Positions 33,931 to 47,550 of a stretch of 64,000 nt of DNA are shown here, in pieces; positions within the stretch are counted from its first letter, which is position 1; each line of letters begins with the position of its first letter. The translations under genes and the position numbers were made by a program. Origin of the DNA: Tanytarsus gracilentus (Eukaryota > Arthropoda > Insecta > Diptera > Chironomidae); contig JAXRKN010000044.1 of assembly GCA_038502055.1 (NCBI GenBank), positions 2,204,001 to 2,268,000 on the forward strand, read 5' to 3'. The notes under the pieces are model-generated. The model did not search any database and was not told the DNA's origin. It was given only the letters and a program-made list of their open reading frames with translations.

Positions 33931-34828
33931 ATGAAAGGAAAGACAGCAGTTCTCACGATTATTTTACTTTCCACTGCAGTTGTGAGTTTTAAACATTTTT
34001 TTTATGTTAAAGATTGTGCAGAAATTTAAAATTTTCAAATGTCGTCCCTCGATGAATTTAATTTAAAAAGAACTTTTCTCGAAAACTTTTTCTTCCAGCA
34101 TTGCAATGAGCATAAAGTAACAGCAGAATTTTACCTTGATGTAAGCCATGGTGACAATTTTGCAGGGCGAATTGTGTTGGGATTATTTGAAGATTACGCA
34201 CCGAAAACTGTCGAGAATTTCCGTCAGATTTGCACGCAAGGAATTGATGGATTATCCTATAATGGAACTCGTTTTCATCGTGTCATTTATAAATTCATGA
34301 TACAAGGCGGTGACATACTTAAAGGCGATGGTGCCGGATCGGTGTCGATATATGGAAAGCATTTCGAAGATGAAAATCTCACAATAAATCACACCGCTCC
34401 CGGTTACATAGGCATGGCAAATCATGGGCCCGATTCTAATGGCTGCCAATTTTACATCACAACTGTTACAACCCCATGGCTCGATGGCAAACACATAGTA
34501 TTTGGAAAGGTAGTAAATGGACAGGAATTTCTTCATTTAGTCGAGCGAGTCAAGACGACGACCGACGGTAAGAAATTCACTTTATTTTGGGTCAAGTTTT
34601 ATTCTCGAACAATTTGTTCTTTAAGATGAACCAACTGAGGCAGTTTATATCAACTCATGCGGTGAATTAAAGCTTGACAATCCATACTACATTGCTGACA
34701 ATATGTACAATCTCAAGGGATGGATTAAAGCTTCAATTGTACCGGTTGGAATGTCCTTTGTGATCTTGCTCATTTTTCAATATTTCATACGAAAATTAGA
34801 TCAATTTGCGGCGGCTAAATATGATTAG
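33931..34828 (+). CDS. ninaA: Membrane-anchored ER cyclophilin, ninaA-like
   Basis: Peptidyl-prolyl isomerase of the secretory pathway; in Drosophila ninaA is a photoreceptor chaperone that escorts rhodopsin Rh1 out of the ER. Model: join(33931..33981, 34099..34567, 34626..34828), 240 residues, matching ninaA (about 237). A signal peptide (AVLTIILLSTAV) precedes the cyclophilin fold. Catalytic residues of cyclophilin A are kept: FHR (Arg), FMIQGGD (Phe, Met, Gln) and TPWLDGKHIVFGKV (Trp). The GDGAGSVSIYGKHFEDEN and GYIGMANHGPDSNGCQFY segments match ninaA closely. The decisive feature is the C-terminal extension: INSCGE, then NLKGWIKASIVPVGMSFVILLIFQYFIRKL, a membrane span (about 207-227) with a short tail, as in ninaA. 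The N-terminal 17 codons form their own exon. AATAAA at 34876-34881. Confidence 0.92.
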
Positions 34829-37800
34829 AATTTATTATTTTGAATATTTTATATAAAAGCTCATCAAAAAGCTTAAATAAATTCAAATACTGCAAGTTGA
34901 TGCATCCTAAATTTCTCTCAAACACAAAATTGATTTGTAAGCATTTATTTAACATTTCAATGCAGAATTTGCTCCGTTGTTAAGCGTAACTGTGCACACA
35001 GCGCAAAAGTCAATACATAACGAGCTTGTTAAGAAAATCAATAAAGTGAATCCTTTAATCTCGAAACGTGTATGGGTGCTTATGATTTATGTGTCGTTCA
35101 CTCGTTTGTGGATCAAATTTATTTATTTGCATGCATTTGACAATTTTATGGCAAATTTTAAAAATTTTCAGTCATCTTTAAAAATCTTTACAATTTTATA
35201 GAGTTCTCATCCCTTTGATCATCTGGACACAACCCAATATCAATTACTAATGGGAAAAATCCAATTAATTTATTTCATAGGATATTCTCAATCATGTTGA
35301 TAAATGACTCTCTCCAGTGATGAATTGATTTTGATATCAAAAACACTTTTCTCTCAATTTCAATTGCATAATCTCTGGCTTTAATCTAAAGTGGATACAA
35401 TGGTGTTCATTGTTCAATGCAATATTGTTGCTTTAAATTGCAAGTTGTTGCGTTAATGACCATGTAAGACTTGTTGCGCACACCAGGTAAGGATCAGTAA
35501 ATCTCGTGACATAATAACCTTTGTGCAGTTCATATTTTGTGATGTAAAATATTCATTGTCATGCGGAGCGATGTGGCGTTGAATCATTCATTAGAAATTC
35601 TCATACCGTTGTAAGTTTTATACTCATGCTGCATTATTAATGAGGACATGAAGAATAAATCTCAGAATACGGACACGATGACAATATAATAGTGCTAAAA
35701 TATCATAAATATCATCATCATCGTAACAGTAATCTCACTCACGAGTTTATTATAACGTTAACTCCATCTTCCTAAATCAAAATGGATCTCGGTTGTTATT
35801 TTAATTTGAAATATCAAAATTTATTTGGCGAGTGGTTTTATCAGAGTGTGAAATGCAGGTCGGTGGTGTGAATAAGTGATAAATAAAATCACGCAAATGC
35901 GGATTTGCACCCTCAACTCTAAAAATATTTTGATTGATTTTTTTATTCATTGATGAAATAAAAAAGTTTTAAAAATATTTTTGATGGAAATTTTAAGCAC
36001 TGACTGGATGCTTTTTAGCAACTTCAATTCCCACAAAAACCAACATTTTTATTCAATTTTCTCCAAATACATTTTCCAGATTAAACTTTCAGAAGCACTT
36101 CACGTACATGAAAAATGGGATTTGGTAAAGAGAGAGAAATCCCATTTCTGACTATTGAGGTTATAAATCAAAATCATTTAATTTAATTGACATGTGCAAT
36201 GTGTGTATGAGCTTCTGATAAAATGTTTATTTTTCTTTTTAAAAAAAGAGCTTTCAGAAGTCAAATCCGATTTGGAAGATTTAGATTTATCGCTTGCCAT
36301 TACATGCACCATCGTGTGTTGCCGCACAAGACGGATGGAGTGAAATGACTTTGCTTGAAATTAAATTAAGAAATGTCCATGAAAAATATCTCGCGATAAA
36401 TTTTCGCTGAGAGTAGAGAAAAATTAAATTTCACTCAACGACCGGCCATAAAAAAATGCTACACCTAATATTGCCCTCATTACCATGATCTGCCTCTATT
36501 TTCCACCTAATCTTTCTTTCTCACTCTCGTCTAAGCACATTTATTATGGAAAAATATGTTGCCACTGCCTCATTATACAAAATTCTGAGCACATTAAGCA
36601 ATTTTGAATGGCTACATCAAAAAGCACTTAAAAATTTCAATTCAAATCCCATTAAACGGAGCCGTGTCACTAAGAAAATATGCTAAAAAATTAATTTTTC
36701 TTAAAAGTTTCTGTCTGACGGAAATTTCTTTCTTACTCACGAAAAACCCGCAAAAGCTCTTCAGTGATGTTTGAATGTATTCAGAAGAAGAACTCGAGTA
36801 GAATAACAAATTAATTTCTTGTTTAATGAAGCGTGATTTTAGCAAATGAAAGCAGGATATGCTTGATGATGCATGACCGGGAGTCACAAATGGGTTGAAC
36901 AATTTAGAGCTTTTCTTAATTAATGAGTAAAAAGTTTTTCTTTTTCAATTATAGAAGATTTTAAATAATTACTTAATGATATTATATTTTTTGCTCCGTT
37001 TAAAAAATTAAACCATTTAATTAAGTAATGACAAAAATTGCCACTCATTTTTACACTTTACTGACTAAATTACACTCATAAAGCTTCTTGTTTGTCTTTT
37101 TTTAATAAATTTTAATTATAAAGTGCTTTACAGTCACTTCTACAAGCATAATTTATTTTCAGACATTCATAATGAATTAGTTCTGTACGTCATGACAAGG
37201 CGAGAGGTATAAACAACGTGTGAGTGCGACGCTTTAATTGCCGTCTTCATTCATCGTTGACGCTGTGAAAAATTAATGAAGAAGAAGTTAACTGTTGTGT
37301 CAACAATGTTGTTGATTCCGAGCCAGAAAAGTTTAATCTTAATTATTTTCCTGATTCGAGTTCTTAAAAATGTTTGAGCGAGGGCGAAAAAATTTTTGAT
37401 CTGAAAATGTTATTAAATTTTTTTATTGCGCTCCCTTGAGGATAGAGAAATGTTCAATCAACAACGTTGTGATATTTTTCGCGCATAAAAATATGTCGCG
37501 CTGTGTCAAAACATATTTTACCGCTTTGGAAACAATAAAGGTGATGGAAAAATTTATTTCCTCACGTTTTGATGAATAGGGATCGTAAAGTATTCGATTA
37601 TTCCATAAACTTTCCATAAATCAATCATTTCAATGCTCTCAAAGGAAAAGTTTTTTTCGTGAATGATTTTTCGGTAAATAAATTGACATGATTGATAGAA
37701 GTTAGTTGAGTTTTACTTACAAAGTGCGTCATTAATATACAAAAATATGACCACCCTTGGCAGGTTTTGCTAAAAATTATGCAATATGAATTTTAACAAG

Positions 37801-37892
37801 TTTTAAAAGGTAAAACCAGTTCTCCAGGTTTGAGGTTTGCTTTTGATGATAATTTCAATCTTACGCAGTCGTTTTTGAAATTTTGATCTGCC
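34829..37892. other. Intergenic region between ninaA and the tandem protease
   Basis: 3.06 kb, AT-rich. Short open frames at 34.98-35.2, 36.64-36.9 and 37.42-37.62 kb lack protein-like composition and splice context. No repeat or RNA gene recognised. Confidence 0.55.
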
Positions 37893-39638
37893 ATGAAGAT
37901 ATTTTTAGTTTGTTTTATTTTAACTTTTACGTGTTTTGTTAATTCAACTGTACAAAATTGCGGCAAAGCTCAAAATGGAATCGAAACTGTACTTAATGGA
38001 GTTCCTATACATCGAAATGAATATCCATGGTAAAATAATTTCTTTAAATTATTGAATTTAAATGAGATCTTCATAGGATTGCAGCAATTTTTTTAAAAAA
38101 ACCAAATCAGAATGACAAGTTTGAATTTGTATACAATGGTGGTGCAGTCGTCATTTCAGAAACTCACGTCCTTTCTGGTATGAAATTTAATTTTTAAGAA
38201 TTAAAAATAATTTTTTAAACTGACAGCGGCTCACGTTTTTAAGCCAAAAACATCACACAATCCTTCAAATAGGATTTTTCATCCTTCTGATTTTCGTGTA
38301 TACCTCGGTGTCCATGATTTAGACGATATATCACAGCTTGGAAGAGAAGTTAAAGCAGTTAAAAATATTCATGTTCATCCACATTGGAATCCTGATTCGC
38401 AAATCTTTGATGCTGATATAGCGCAGTTAGAGTTAGAAAATAAGATAAATTTCAATAAGTATATTCAACCAATCTGTCTGTGGAACACTCTAAATATTCC
38501 ACCAACAGAAGGCAAAATCGTTGGATACGGACTTTCTGACCCACTTTCGGTCACTCCTGAAAAAACTCCAAAGCAACGTAACATTAAAATTTATAGTCAA
38601 GAAGAATGCTTTGCAGAAGATTTTGAACTTGCCAAATTATCATCGTCAAGAACATTTTGTGGAGAAAACGGAGCTTGTAAAGGAGACAGTGGTAGTGGAT
38701 TAATGGTTTACTATGATGGTTCTTATTACCTTCGTGGAATTGTTTCTGCTTCGAAAAATCAAAAGTGTGAAAGTTTTTCTATTTACACGGACGCCCTAAA
38801 GTTTAAGAAGTGGATAAAATTTTTGAAAATTGATGAAGATGAGATGGAATGTGGAGCAGTTTTCTCTTCAGGACTCATTCAAAACGGATTCACATCAACT
38901 CGCGAGAAATTTCCATGGATGGCTTTAATTGAAGGAAGTTCACGAGCAACTGGAGTTTTGATAAGTCACAATCATGTCATTGTTGCAGCAAGTGCTGTTC
39001 GAGATTGGGATAATAAAATAGAAAAGTGGGTTCCTAAGACAGATTTGAGAAAAGTTCGAGTATATTTTGGTAAAATACAGCCAAATGATGACTTTTCTAT
39101 TGCAACAATACCATCAAAAATTGACTTACATCCCGATTCTAAAGTCTATCATCAACGAGACAAACATTCAACAATTAATTTTGCCGTTTTAACTCTCAAG
39201 TTTGCAATCGAATTTAATGATTTCATTCGACCAGTTTGTGTTTGGAATTTCGGAAGTGATACTGAGGTTATTAAGAATTCACCAATGTATGTTGTTGGCT
39301 ATGGAAATGATGAGAATGGTAAAAAGAGTAACATAAGGAAATATACACGTGTAACTCTTGTGAATGAAACTGATTGTAATTCAGCATTTCCTTATTCAAC
39401 TGAACAAGATTTTATTAAAAAATCAAAAACATTCTGCGCGATAGGAAGTGAAGTAGGAAATCCATGCCATGAAGATGACGTGTTACTAGTTAAATATAAT
39501 GACGTCTGGTTCTTTCGAGGTTTTAGCATTTTTCGTCATGTAACTAGTAACATTGAAATATGTGATATTAAACCCATTTTATTTGAAGATGTCGCGCCTT
39601 ACGCAAAATGGATTGAAAGTATAGCTAAAGATTTTTAA
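37893..39638 (+). CDS. Tandem secreted serine protease (S1) fused to an inactive protease-like domain
   Basis: Secreted trypsin-fold protein with two S1 domains. Model: join(37893..38029, 38077..38177, 38227..39638), 549 residues. A signal peptide (KIFLVCFILTFTCFVNS) leads to domain 1 (about 30-285). Its catalytic triad is complete: SAAH (H82), DADIAQLEL (D143) and CKGDSGSG (S234). The S1-pocket position 189 is Gly, so it is not trypsin-like, and no Arg/Lys precedes the N-terminal VLNG, so the usual activation cleavage is absent. Domain 2 (about 288-549) keeps the fold landmarks (ECGA, FPWMALI, IRPVCVWN, YVVGYG) but all three triad positions are changed: His to Ser (VAASAV, S335), Asp to Asn (TINFAVLTL, N397), Ser to Asp (CHEDD, D497). 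The overall style resembles gastrulation-defective-like insect proteases. No clip domain is present. AATAAA (39637-39642) overlaps the stop codon. Confidence 0.9.
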
Positions 39639-42600
39639 TAAAAATGTCAAAAAAAATTAATTATTAAGGTAGATTGAATCTTGTGTTTTGTTCTTTAAAG
39701 AAATGGATAAAATTTTTATTTTAATTCCACATTCTTAAAAAAATTATCTTAATATGTGAAATTTGCACAATTTCGCTTCCTTGCGTCATCATCTCGAGCT
39801 CTATTTTTAGAGTTTTATTTACGCACAAAATATCTTCGTTATATGCGAGGGGAAAAAGTTCTATTTCCATCACGTAGCTTTCACTCTTGAAGAAGATTTA
39901 ATATAATCGAGAAAGCTCTTTATTTTCGCTTTATTGCGTGAATATTCATGGTCCCAAGTGAGATGTGAGGAATGGCAATAATCGCACCGAAGTTTGACCT
40001 TTAAATTTAATAAATCATCTTTCGAGTTTCATTTTTAAGAAAGTTTAATAATTTAATTCTGGTTAAATTTTATTGAGGAACAATTTAAGAAAATTTAATC
40101 AATCTCCTAGAAAAAAAAACTTTCGAACGAAGCGCAACGGAGCGAAAAAGCAAAAAGTTTATCTTTACTTTTCCTCTCTCCGCTCTCATCGACATCGTCA
40201 ACTTTTGTCTCGCCTGAAATCAGCGGCAAATCAAATGAAGTGAAACAAAAACGAGAGAAAATTTTCACTATGAAGATGTTCATTAAAAGTTTGCTTTTTA
40301 CATCACGCTCTGAAAAGCTCTTCGGGAAAGTTTTCGCATAAAAAGAGAGAGGGAATCCATTGAGAGTATGAAAAGGATCTGACAAAAAAAGTGGTGAGGA
40401 AAAAGTGAATTAAAATGTCTTAAATTTAAAAGTGCAACACCTGTGGTGATGATTAAATAAAAGCTTCGCATTTAAAACTTAAATTGCAAAAATAAATAAA
40501 TTTAAAAATTAAATTTATCTCCGTGAAGAAAGACTGTCTGAAACATATGTCGTGTGCATTCACATATGATAAAAACCTTCGAGCTAAATTTCCCTTTTGT
40601 AAATTTGAAACTTTCTCTTCCTTGCTTACAACTTGTCAAGCACACTGTTTCGAATTACCCACAAGCGACAAACTTATTGCAACATTTCGTCGTTTCGTGC
40701 AATTTTGAGATATTTTTGAACTTTTCCTATGTTGTAAAAAATTCTGTAACACAATTTGAGGTTGAATATTTTTTAAATTGTTCAAAATATAAAAAGCTTT
40801 CGAATCGATTTCGAGTGAAACTTTTCTGCTTATCAAACTTTTTTAATATATTGAAGTGAAAAAAAACTTTGACAATAAATAAGGGATGAAAAAAGGCAAT
40901 AATTTGGTACTCAAAAGAAGTTTGAAAAATTTTCTTTTTCTTAAAATTATTTTTTAAATTTTCCTGCAAATAATTGCTCAAGAAAAAAATGCACATAGAA
41001 TTATTTTGAACCCTTTAGCTTTGTCAAGTTGCATGATTTATTATTTAATAACACCTTACATTAACAATTCTCATAATATTTCTTTTATTTTTCTTTAGTT
41101 GTTAATGTGCACTTGAATTACAAGCTAAGAGAAAAGAATTAATAATCGATACAATCAACATCTCCGTAGGCCACTGTGGAGGGAGTTCAGTGAAGTTCAC
41201 ACCATGGAATGTAAAGCGAGATTGTGTCATTCAGGAAATTTTTGCCTACAGGATTCCAACATTAAATACATGGTGCAGCATATACGAATGGAAAAAGTCA
41301 TTGACTTTAATTTCCACAATGAAGACATATGAGAGGAAAATTAATTTTTTTGTGCTGTGAGCAAGGTTGAATGCATGACTTAGTGGGAGATTAAAAAAGA
41401 GTTCAATGATTTCCATAACTGTAATTAAACGTTGACTGGATTTATTGATAACTTTTCAAATTACGTGCAGAAATTAATTTTAAAAGAATATTTTTCTCTT
41501 CAAGTTTTTAAACTCTTCAACTTCATTATAAAGTCAATATGAGCTACCGTAACGGTTTTCATCATGTGATCCTTGTACCGTAAATAATTCAGCGTGATGT
41601 ATGAGATGAAAGGAATGCTGCGAGCATGAAAACTCCACACAATTAAAAACTTCCTCAAGTCATTAATTTTCTACTTTACAGTTCACTTGTAATGTATTCA
41701 TTTCAGCATCAATCAGTAAGACAAGAAAAAGCGATAATTAATTGTGTCGATAGTGTTAATGATGAAATCAACGTCATCACTTCTGTTTTATGAAATTTAT
41801 ACTTTACAACTTATTTCGTAATCAATCAAAGACTATCATGTCATTAATATTCCTGTAGCGATGTTTATAGTGGCGTTTAATGTGTGTCACATATCTTCCA
41901 GCTTGCAGCGCATGCTAAATGCGATAAATTTGTTTTAATTCTTCCTTCTTAAGATTTATTCTGATTTTTTTTCGATAAGATTTTTTGTACATTTAATTTC
42001 AGATTTAATTTTTACAGAAATTCCTGAAACATAAAATTTTATTGCTCTTTTTTTCTCACACTCACATCTTCCGGATCTAAATGGCGAGGACAATTGTCTT
42101 GGGAGAAAGCAGAGATTATTCTGAGAGTGTAACATCAGCTCGTAAAATATGCATTACCGCATAAAATGAGCACTTTACGATGTGTTATATGCGCAATGCA
42201 GAAAAGAATGAGATTTTTTTACACAAACGTGATTGAGACTTAAAAGAATTGCAATGATCTGTTTTAAAAATTATTAATTTTAGTTTATTCAATTTATATT
42301 TATTCAAAATAATCTAAAATAAAATTCATACTTTGTGAGAAAAATTAGAAATAAAAAGGTTCGATTCCTAAAATTTAAAATAATATAAATTTTGAAAAAA
42401 TTCGTTTTTGCATCCGCTTCATGTCAAAATACAGAAAAATCAATTAAAATATTTTTCAATGTTGCACTCATCGCACTTCTTCATGTGATCTTCAATGTAA
42501 TTCAATACCGCTCAGTAGGAGCAAGAGAGGTAAGAAAGGCAATCTTGACACCTACATATATGCGCCATGTCATGAACTTGAACTTGAAACAGCATGTCGT

Positions 42601-45600
42601 TGCTGAGAGAAATTGTATGAATTTAATCTCGATACATTTCCACTTTGTTATATGTTGAGTCATTTTGCTCTTTTATGTTATACTTCAATATATACGAATA
42701 TGACGATGATGTTAATCATTTGCGAATGACTAGGAATAAAGTATGAAATATGCAAATGAGATTTCTGCTGGATTCTTAAGTGTTGCAATTTTTCTATGTT
42801 TGAAGTTTTTTAACCTTGATCATGGAATTTTAAAAATTTTAATATCTTTCATTCTATAACTAAAATATTTTAAATTATTTTCATCGATCTCAATTAACAT
42901 AAAACTATTTTCTCTCCTCTTTATTTTATAAACCATTTATTTGTACAAAATGAGACAATCAAAGTATTTTATGTCTCTCGAAGTTACCTTTTAAAGAGAT
43001 CTACCGCAATAACCATGCATAAATAGCAAATAAAAGGGGAAAGTGAATTTATTGAAGTCGATGATAGGCCGGCACAATGAAAAGTTATTGCAGGTGAATC
43101 ACGCAAATGCTAAGAATAGACATTGTCTGGAAGTCTGAGGAAGTTTTGTCATTGTTGTGCTCAACATCTTGATGCCTAGGTCTGAAGGATCAATAAATTC
43201 AATTAAAATATTTTGCAAGCTTGAGTCTATTGTGGTAAGTGATTATAGTCTTTAAGTAATTTATTGCTTGAATTGGACATAATAATTTAAGCGATTAAAA
43301 TTGACGTCAGTGGTGAAGATTTAAAATATTCCAGGAACATTTAAGAGCTTTTGAGTTTAAATTTGGAAATTTATTGAAATTTTATTAAATAATTTTTAAG
43401 CTTCAACTTGAAAATAATTTTCAAAAATTTAACGGATTTAATTTACTAGATTTAAAATTGCATGCAAAGCTCAAATAAATTAAACTGTAGAATCTAGGAA
43501 TGACTCTCGAATCCATTTGCGTTGACTCGAGCAATTATTTAAAGGAATTTTTTTTTGAAAGCTGAATAGAGATTTCAATTAATGAACCCTAACATTCTCT
43601 GCTATTATTGTGCCAATGCGCGGTCATTTTGAAGCATAATCCTCGAGTCATTATCTTAATCGTACAATTCCTACGCAGAGATTTCTTTAATTAACATCCA
43701 CCTATGAGAGCCACCATAGAGGTGAGAAAAGAACTTTCTTGATTTTTCTCATCGTTAGAGCAACGACTCGAGACTATATTTTCCATTTCTTCGGAAGAAA
43801 TAATAATAACTTTTTATTTCATGCACATTTTTCTTCATGTTCGCTTTTGTATCAATAATCAATGTTACTTTTCTGCAATAGAGAGAAATAAGAGCCTTCG
43901 ACAGTGACACAAGCTAAAATTAGGAATGGAATTTTTTATTTTAAAATAATTTGGGTTTTTAATATTAAGACAATGACACATAATTTAGAATGGTAACAGA
44001 AAATCATTTTAATTTCGTCATAAATTTTTAAAAAATCTCATAAAGATTAAATTCTCATCCCTTGACGTCCTCTCTCGTAAACCAATTACCAACAGCAAGG
44101 AAATGAATTTTATGCATCCGAAGATTTTTATCACTTTTCGTATGCTCAAGAAAATGAGAGCAAGCACAACATAATCGACATATTTTACATGCAGAGTGTT
44201 TCTGTCCAGGTTTTGACTTTACCTATTCACATGCCACTCTATTGCCCCAGCTCGTTTTCCACTCCATTAATTTGATGCACTTGTGACTGTCAAATATGAT
44301 AATTGAAATGCTCTTGAGGCCTTTATACAGTGGGTGGTTTTATTATGTGCTCAATCTATAAGCGGATTCATTTTCATATTGAATTTATTTCGTGCGAAAA
44401 TTTTAGGCTGTCGAATTATTGATTTTGAATCAAATTGAGGATAGTTTAAAATTTTAATTTTAAAACGCTTTCAATTACAAAGTAGAAAAGTTTCTTACAT
44501 AAAATGTTGCATCTTCACTATTCGTGGGTGTCTTTTTAAATGACTTTTTCGATTAAAATAAAACGAATCTAATTTAACGATAACAGTGACACTTTTAAAG
44601 TGGGTGCATGCACATAGTCACGAAGAACGAATCTCAATCGGAATTTTTACCGTAAAAAGTGATAAATGCATTCCAATTAATTTACTTTTTTCTTCGAAAT
44701 AATTTCTTTCAAATAAGAATTCGTTATTTTTCTTCACAATTAGCAGTTAACCATTCTGTGGGGGTTCTGACACATTGGCTTGTAAAATTATTTTTTCTTC
44801 TCTCTTTTTTCGTATGAATTATTGTCCATAAACTCGTTCTCTATGCTCTCACACTTGCTTTTGAAGGTTTGTTTATTCACAGAATGTCTTTGTCGACTTA
44901 TTGCTGTACGCGCACTGCCGAGCATAAGAAGAAATCTCTTTTTTTTCGTTAACTCTCCAACTTTTATTCCTGCTCCTACCGCCTGTCATCGATAACAAGG
45001 TTTATTAATGTGGTAGGAAATAATTGACGTAATCGCATTCATCATAATCTGCCAAGGGTGGAATGAGCGAAAAAAAAGTTATTGCCAATGAGAATCAATT
45101 AACATGCAAGTTATAAATTGCAATTAATTATGAAAATTTGCGTACTACGCACAGTGCAGCTATACTTATTCAATGAACCCACAATTCCGAAAGAGAAGGA
45201 GCTATTGTATGTACGAGTGGGCTGAGATTTATTGCACTTTATCAATTAAATCATCACACTTGACTTGATTAATATTTTGTTGCAATTACCGCTCTCAGGA
45301 GATGCAATGTAAATTAAGCTTAATTATATGAAAATGTCAGATCCAAATATGGAAAAGTGAGAGAACTGTATCGATGGTGATGAGGTGAAATTTAATTGAG
45401 TTTATTAATTTAATTAAATTAGTATCAAAATTTTGGAATTTTCAGATAAAGGGTTTAAAAAATATATTGAATTTTTTTAATTACAAAAATATTCCTCACT
45501 CCATCCAAAGGTGATTTTATCCATGTCCAACTTCAAATAGAGTAATTTGTTATTCTAACAAGTTTCAATCCCATCACGATATAATTAATCGCATTCAATC

Positions 45601-47116
45601 CTCAATAAATTCTCATCATTACATCATTTGACCATGATTAAGATTTTCTCCTGATTTAAAGTGCTTTCAGGAAATAAATTTTATAACAGTAAAATTGACC
45701 ACGTGGACAAATTTCTCGCATGATTTGCTCGAGGCGTAAAATGCTCTCGATTCGTGATGCTTATGAATCACAACACTTAAAGTCAAACGAGACAAAGTTG
45801 AGAAAAATTCATTATAATTCGTCACGCGAAGGAAACCGTAAGGCTTCAGCAATCAAGGCAGGAAGCAATTGAGCTAGAAAAATATGATTTTCCATTAAAG
45901 AACTTAATGCTGCCGTTGACATGGATTAGGTGCAAGCAATGATTTAATATTCTCATCAATGTGACACCTCTGGATGCACATTCACAGCATATCATCGCTT
46001 GGAGATATTTTATCATTCTGACAAATGATTTCTTACTTTCCCGCAGCCACTGGACGGCATTGCGTATTTACAAGGACGTTGAGTGCAATCGAGATGAAAT
46101 CCCGTTTAATACATAAACGCTATTCAGATGCAATCGTCATGTCATTATGTGCCACATCAAATCTATGATCATTTGTCATGGGTTAGTGTGTGGCTTCAGA
46201 GAGAGACAAATGACATCAAAGGCGTTTCTATTGAGATCAAAGCTGCGAAAAAATTCGTGTGTGGTTACCATTTCTAGGCCTGCGAAGGAAATTTTTCTTC
46301 CTTGAGATTTCATGGAGTAAAAGATTTATGGATTGAAATGAGATTAAAATCATCGCATTGTGGTCATGAGTAGTCATTTTAACGAGGTGTTTGAAACTCT
46401 GGTTTTTAATTTTTAATGTCATCGTTAAATTTTTATTTTGTTTGGAATTTTATCGAAATTTGACTTCACAATATAACTCCCAAGGTTCACACCCCTTTTT
46501 ATTTGTTGTAAGCTCATTTGCCATCTTAAGTCTAAACTCACACATAATAACGAAAGTTATAACTTTAATCCAATTATTTTTAACTCTGCCTTCTCTCCAC
46601 CTCCATCTCCACCCCATGCTTCATTCTTAGCCACAACACAATACCTTAAGGAATCCTCAGGAGATTACTGCAATAAATAAATAAAAAAAATAATATTTCC
46701 AGCATGAATATCTTATTTAGAATTGAACTAATATATCATTCATCCTTCTCGATATGTTCGTGAGCTTACAATTTATATTCCGTCTACAAATCGCAAACAG
46801 TGCCGATGAATAGCGAATAGAGAAATTCCTTTTAATCGGAATTAAATGAATTGCATTTAAAAAAGAGTGAAATTGATTTTTATGTACGCACAAAACAAAA
46901 CAAGAGATAAGAAATTCTTGTGTACAACGAAGAAGTGGCTTGTTGCTTTTTCATGTTAAAGTTCACACACCACAATTGCCATGCCAATAAATAATTTATC
47001 GAGAAATGAAGGTTTTGATAGTTCATTTTTCTTCTTTGGCAAGGGGCGCAAAATTTCATATTTCATATTTTGAATTTTAGTTTTTAGCATAAAATTTTAG
47101 GTTGGTAAAAATTAAT
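39639..47116. other. Gene-poor region
   Basis: 7.5 kb of AT-rich sequence in which I found no gene. The longest open frames (about 60-100 codons at 40.1-41.0, 42.4, 45.7 and 46.2-46.6 kb) overlap on both strands, use homopolymer-derived residues and have no splice partners. It may hold regulatory DNA for the cuticle-protein gene or be plain intergenic DNA. Confidence 0.55.
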
Positions 47117-47320
47117 TGAGTTCAAATTTTATAGCTCCGCTATATATTAATTTTGGATTTTTCCAAAACCTGTTTTCGGCCCCTAGTGCCAAGACATTAC
47201 ATTGTGCAATATCAAAACATATACTCAAATGATAGGCCTAGCCAAACCCTACAAACTGGCGAAAACAGATTTGAAATCGGTTGATCCTACGAGGAGTTAG
47301 AGCCATTTAAGTCATCTTAC

Positions 47321-47376
47321 TTTCTTACTTTCTCACTTTCTCACTTTCTCACTTTCTCACTTTCTCACTTTCTTAC
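47321..47376. repeat. 8-bp microsatellite (TTTCTCAC)n
   Basis: Seven consecutive 8-bp units: the first and last are TTTCTTAC, the five in between TTTCTCAC. Located inside the candidate repeat element. Confidence 0.95.
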
Positions 47377-47550
47377 GATCTTAGTGAACGCCGTATCTCA
47401 AGAACGGCTGGTTGGATTTGACTCGGGTTTGTGGCTAAATATCAGGTTTTGGCTCTAGTTGTGCAAGAAGTATTTAGTTTTGAGGTACGACCCTCCAAGG
47501 ACCGTCCCTGAGTGCAAAAATGTCCTTTTTCATACAAATTTTCTTTTATA

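Noticed and set aside
38328..38340. ATCACAGCTTG resembling the miR-2 family seed
   Set aside because: It lies inside a coding exon of the protease and has no hairpin.
38703..39638. Second protease domain as a separate gene starting at ATG 38703
   Set aside because: The frame is continuous with domain 1 without a stop, and that ATG lies inside the first domain just after its catalytic serine.
41203..41224. TGGAATGTAAAG, the first 12 bases of miR-1
   Set aside because: The match ends after 12 bases and no hairpin partner is visible on either side.
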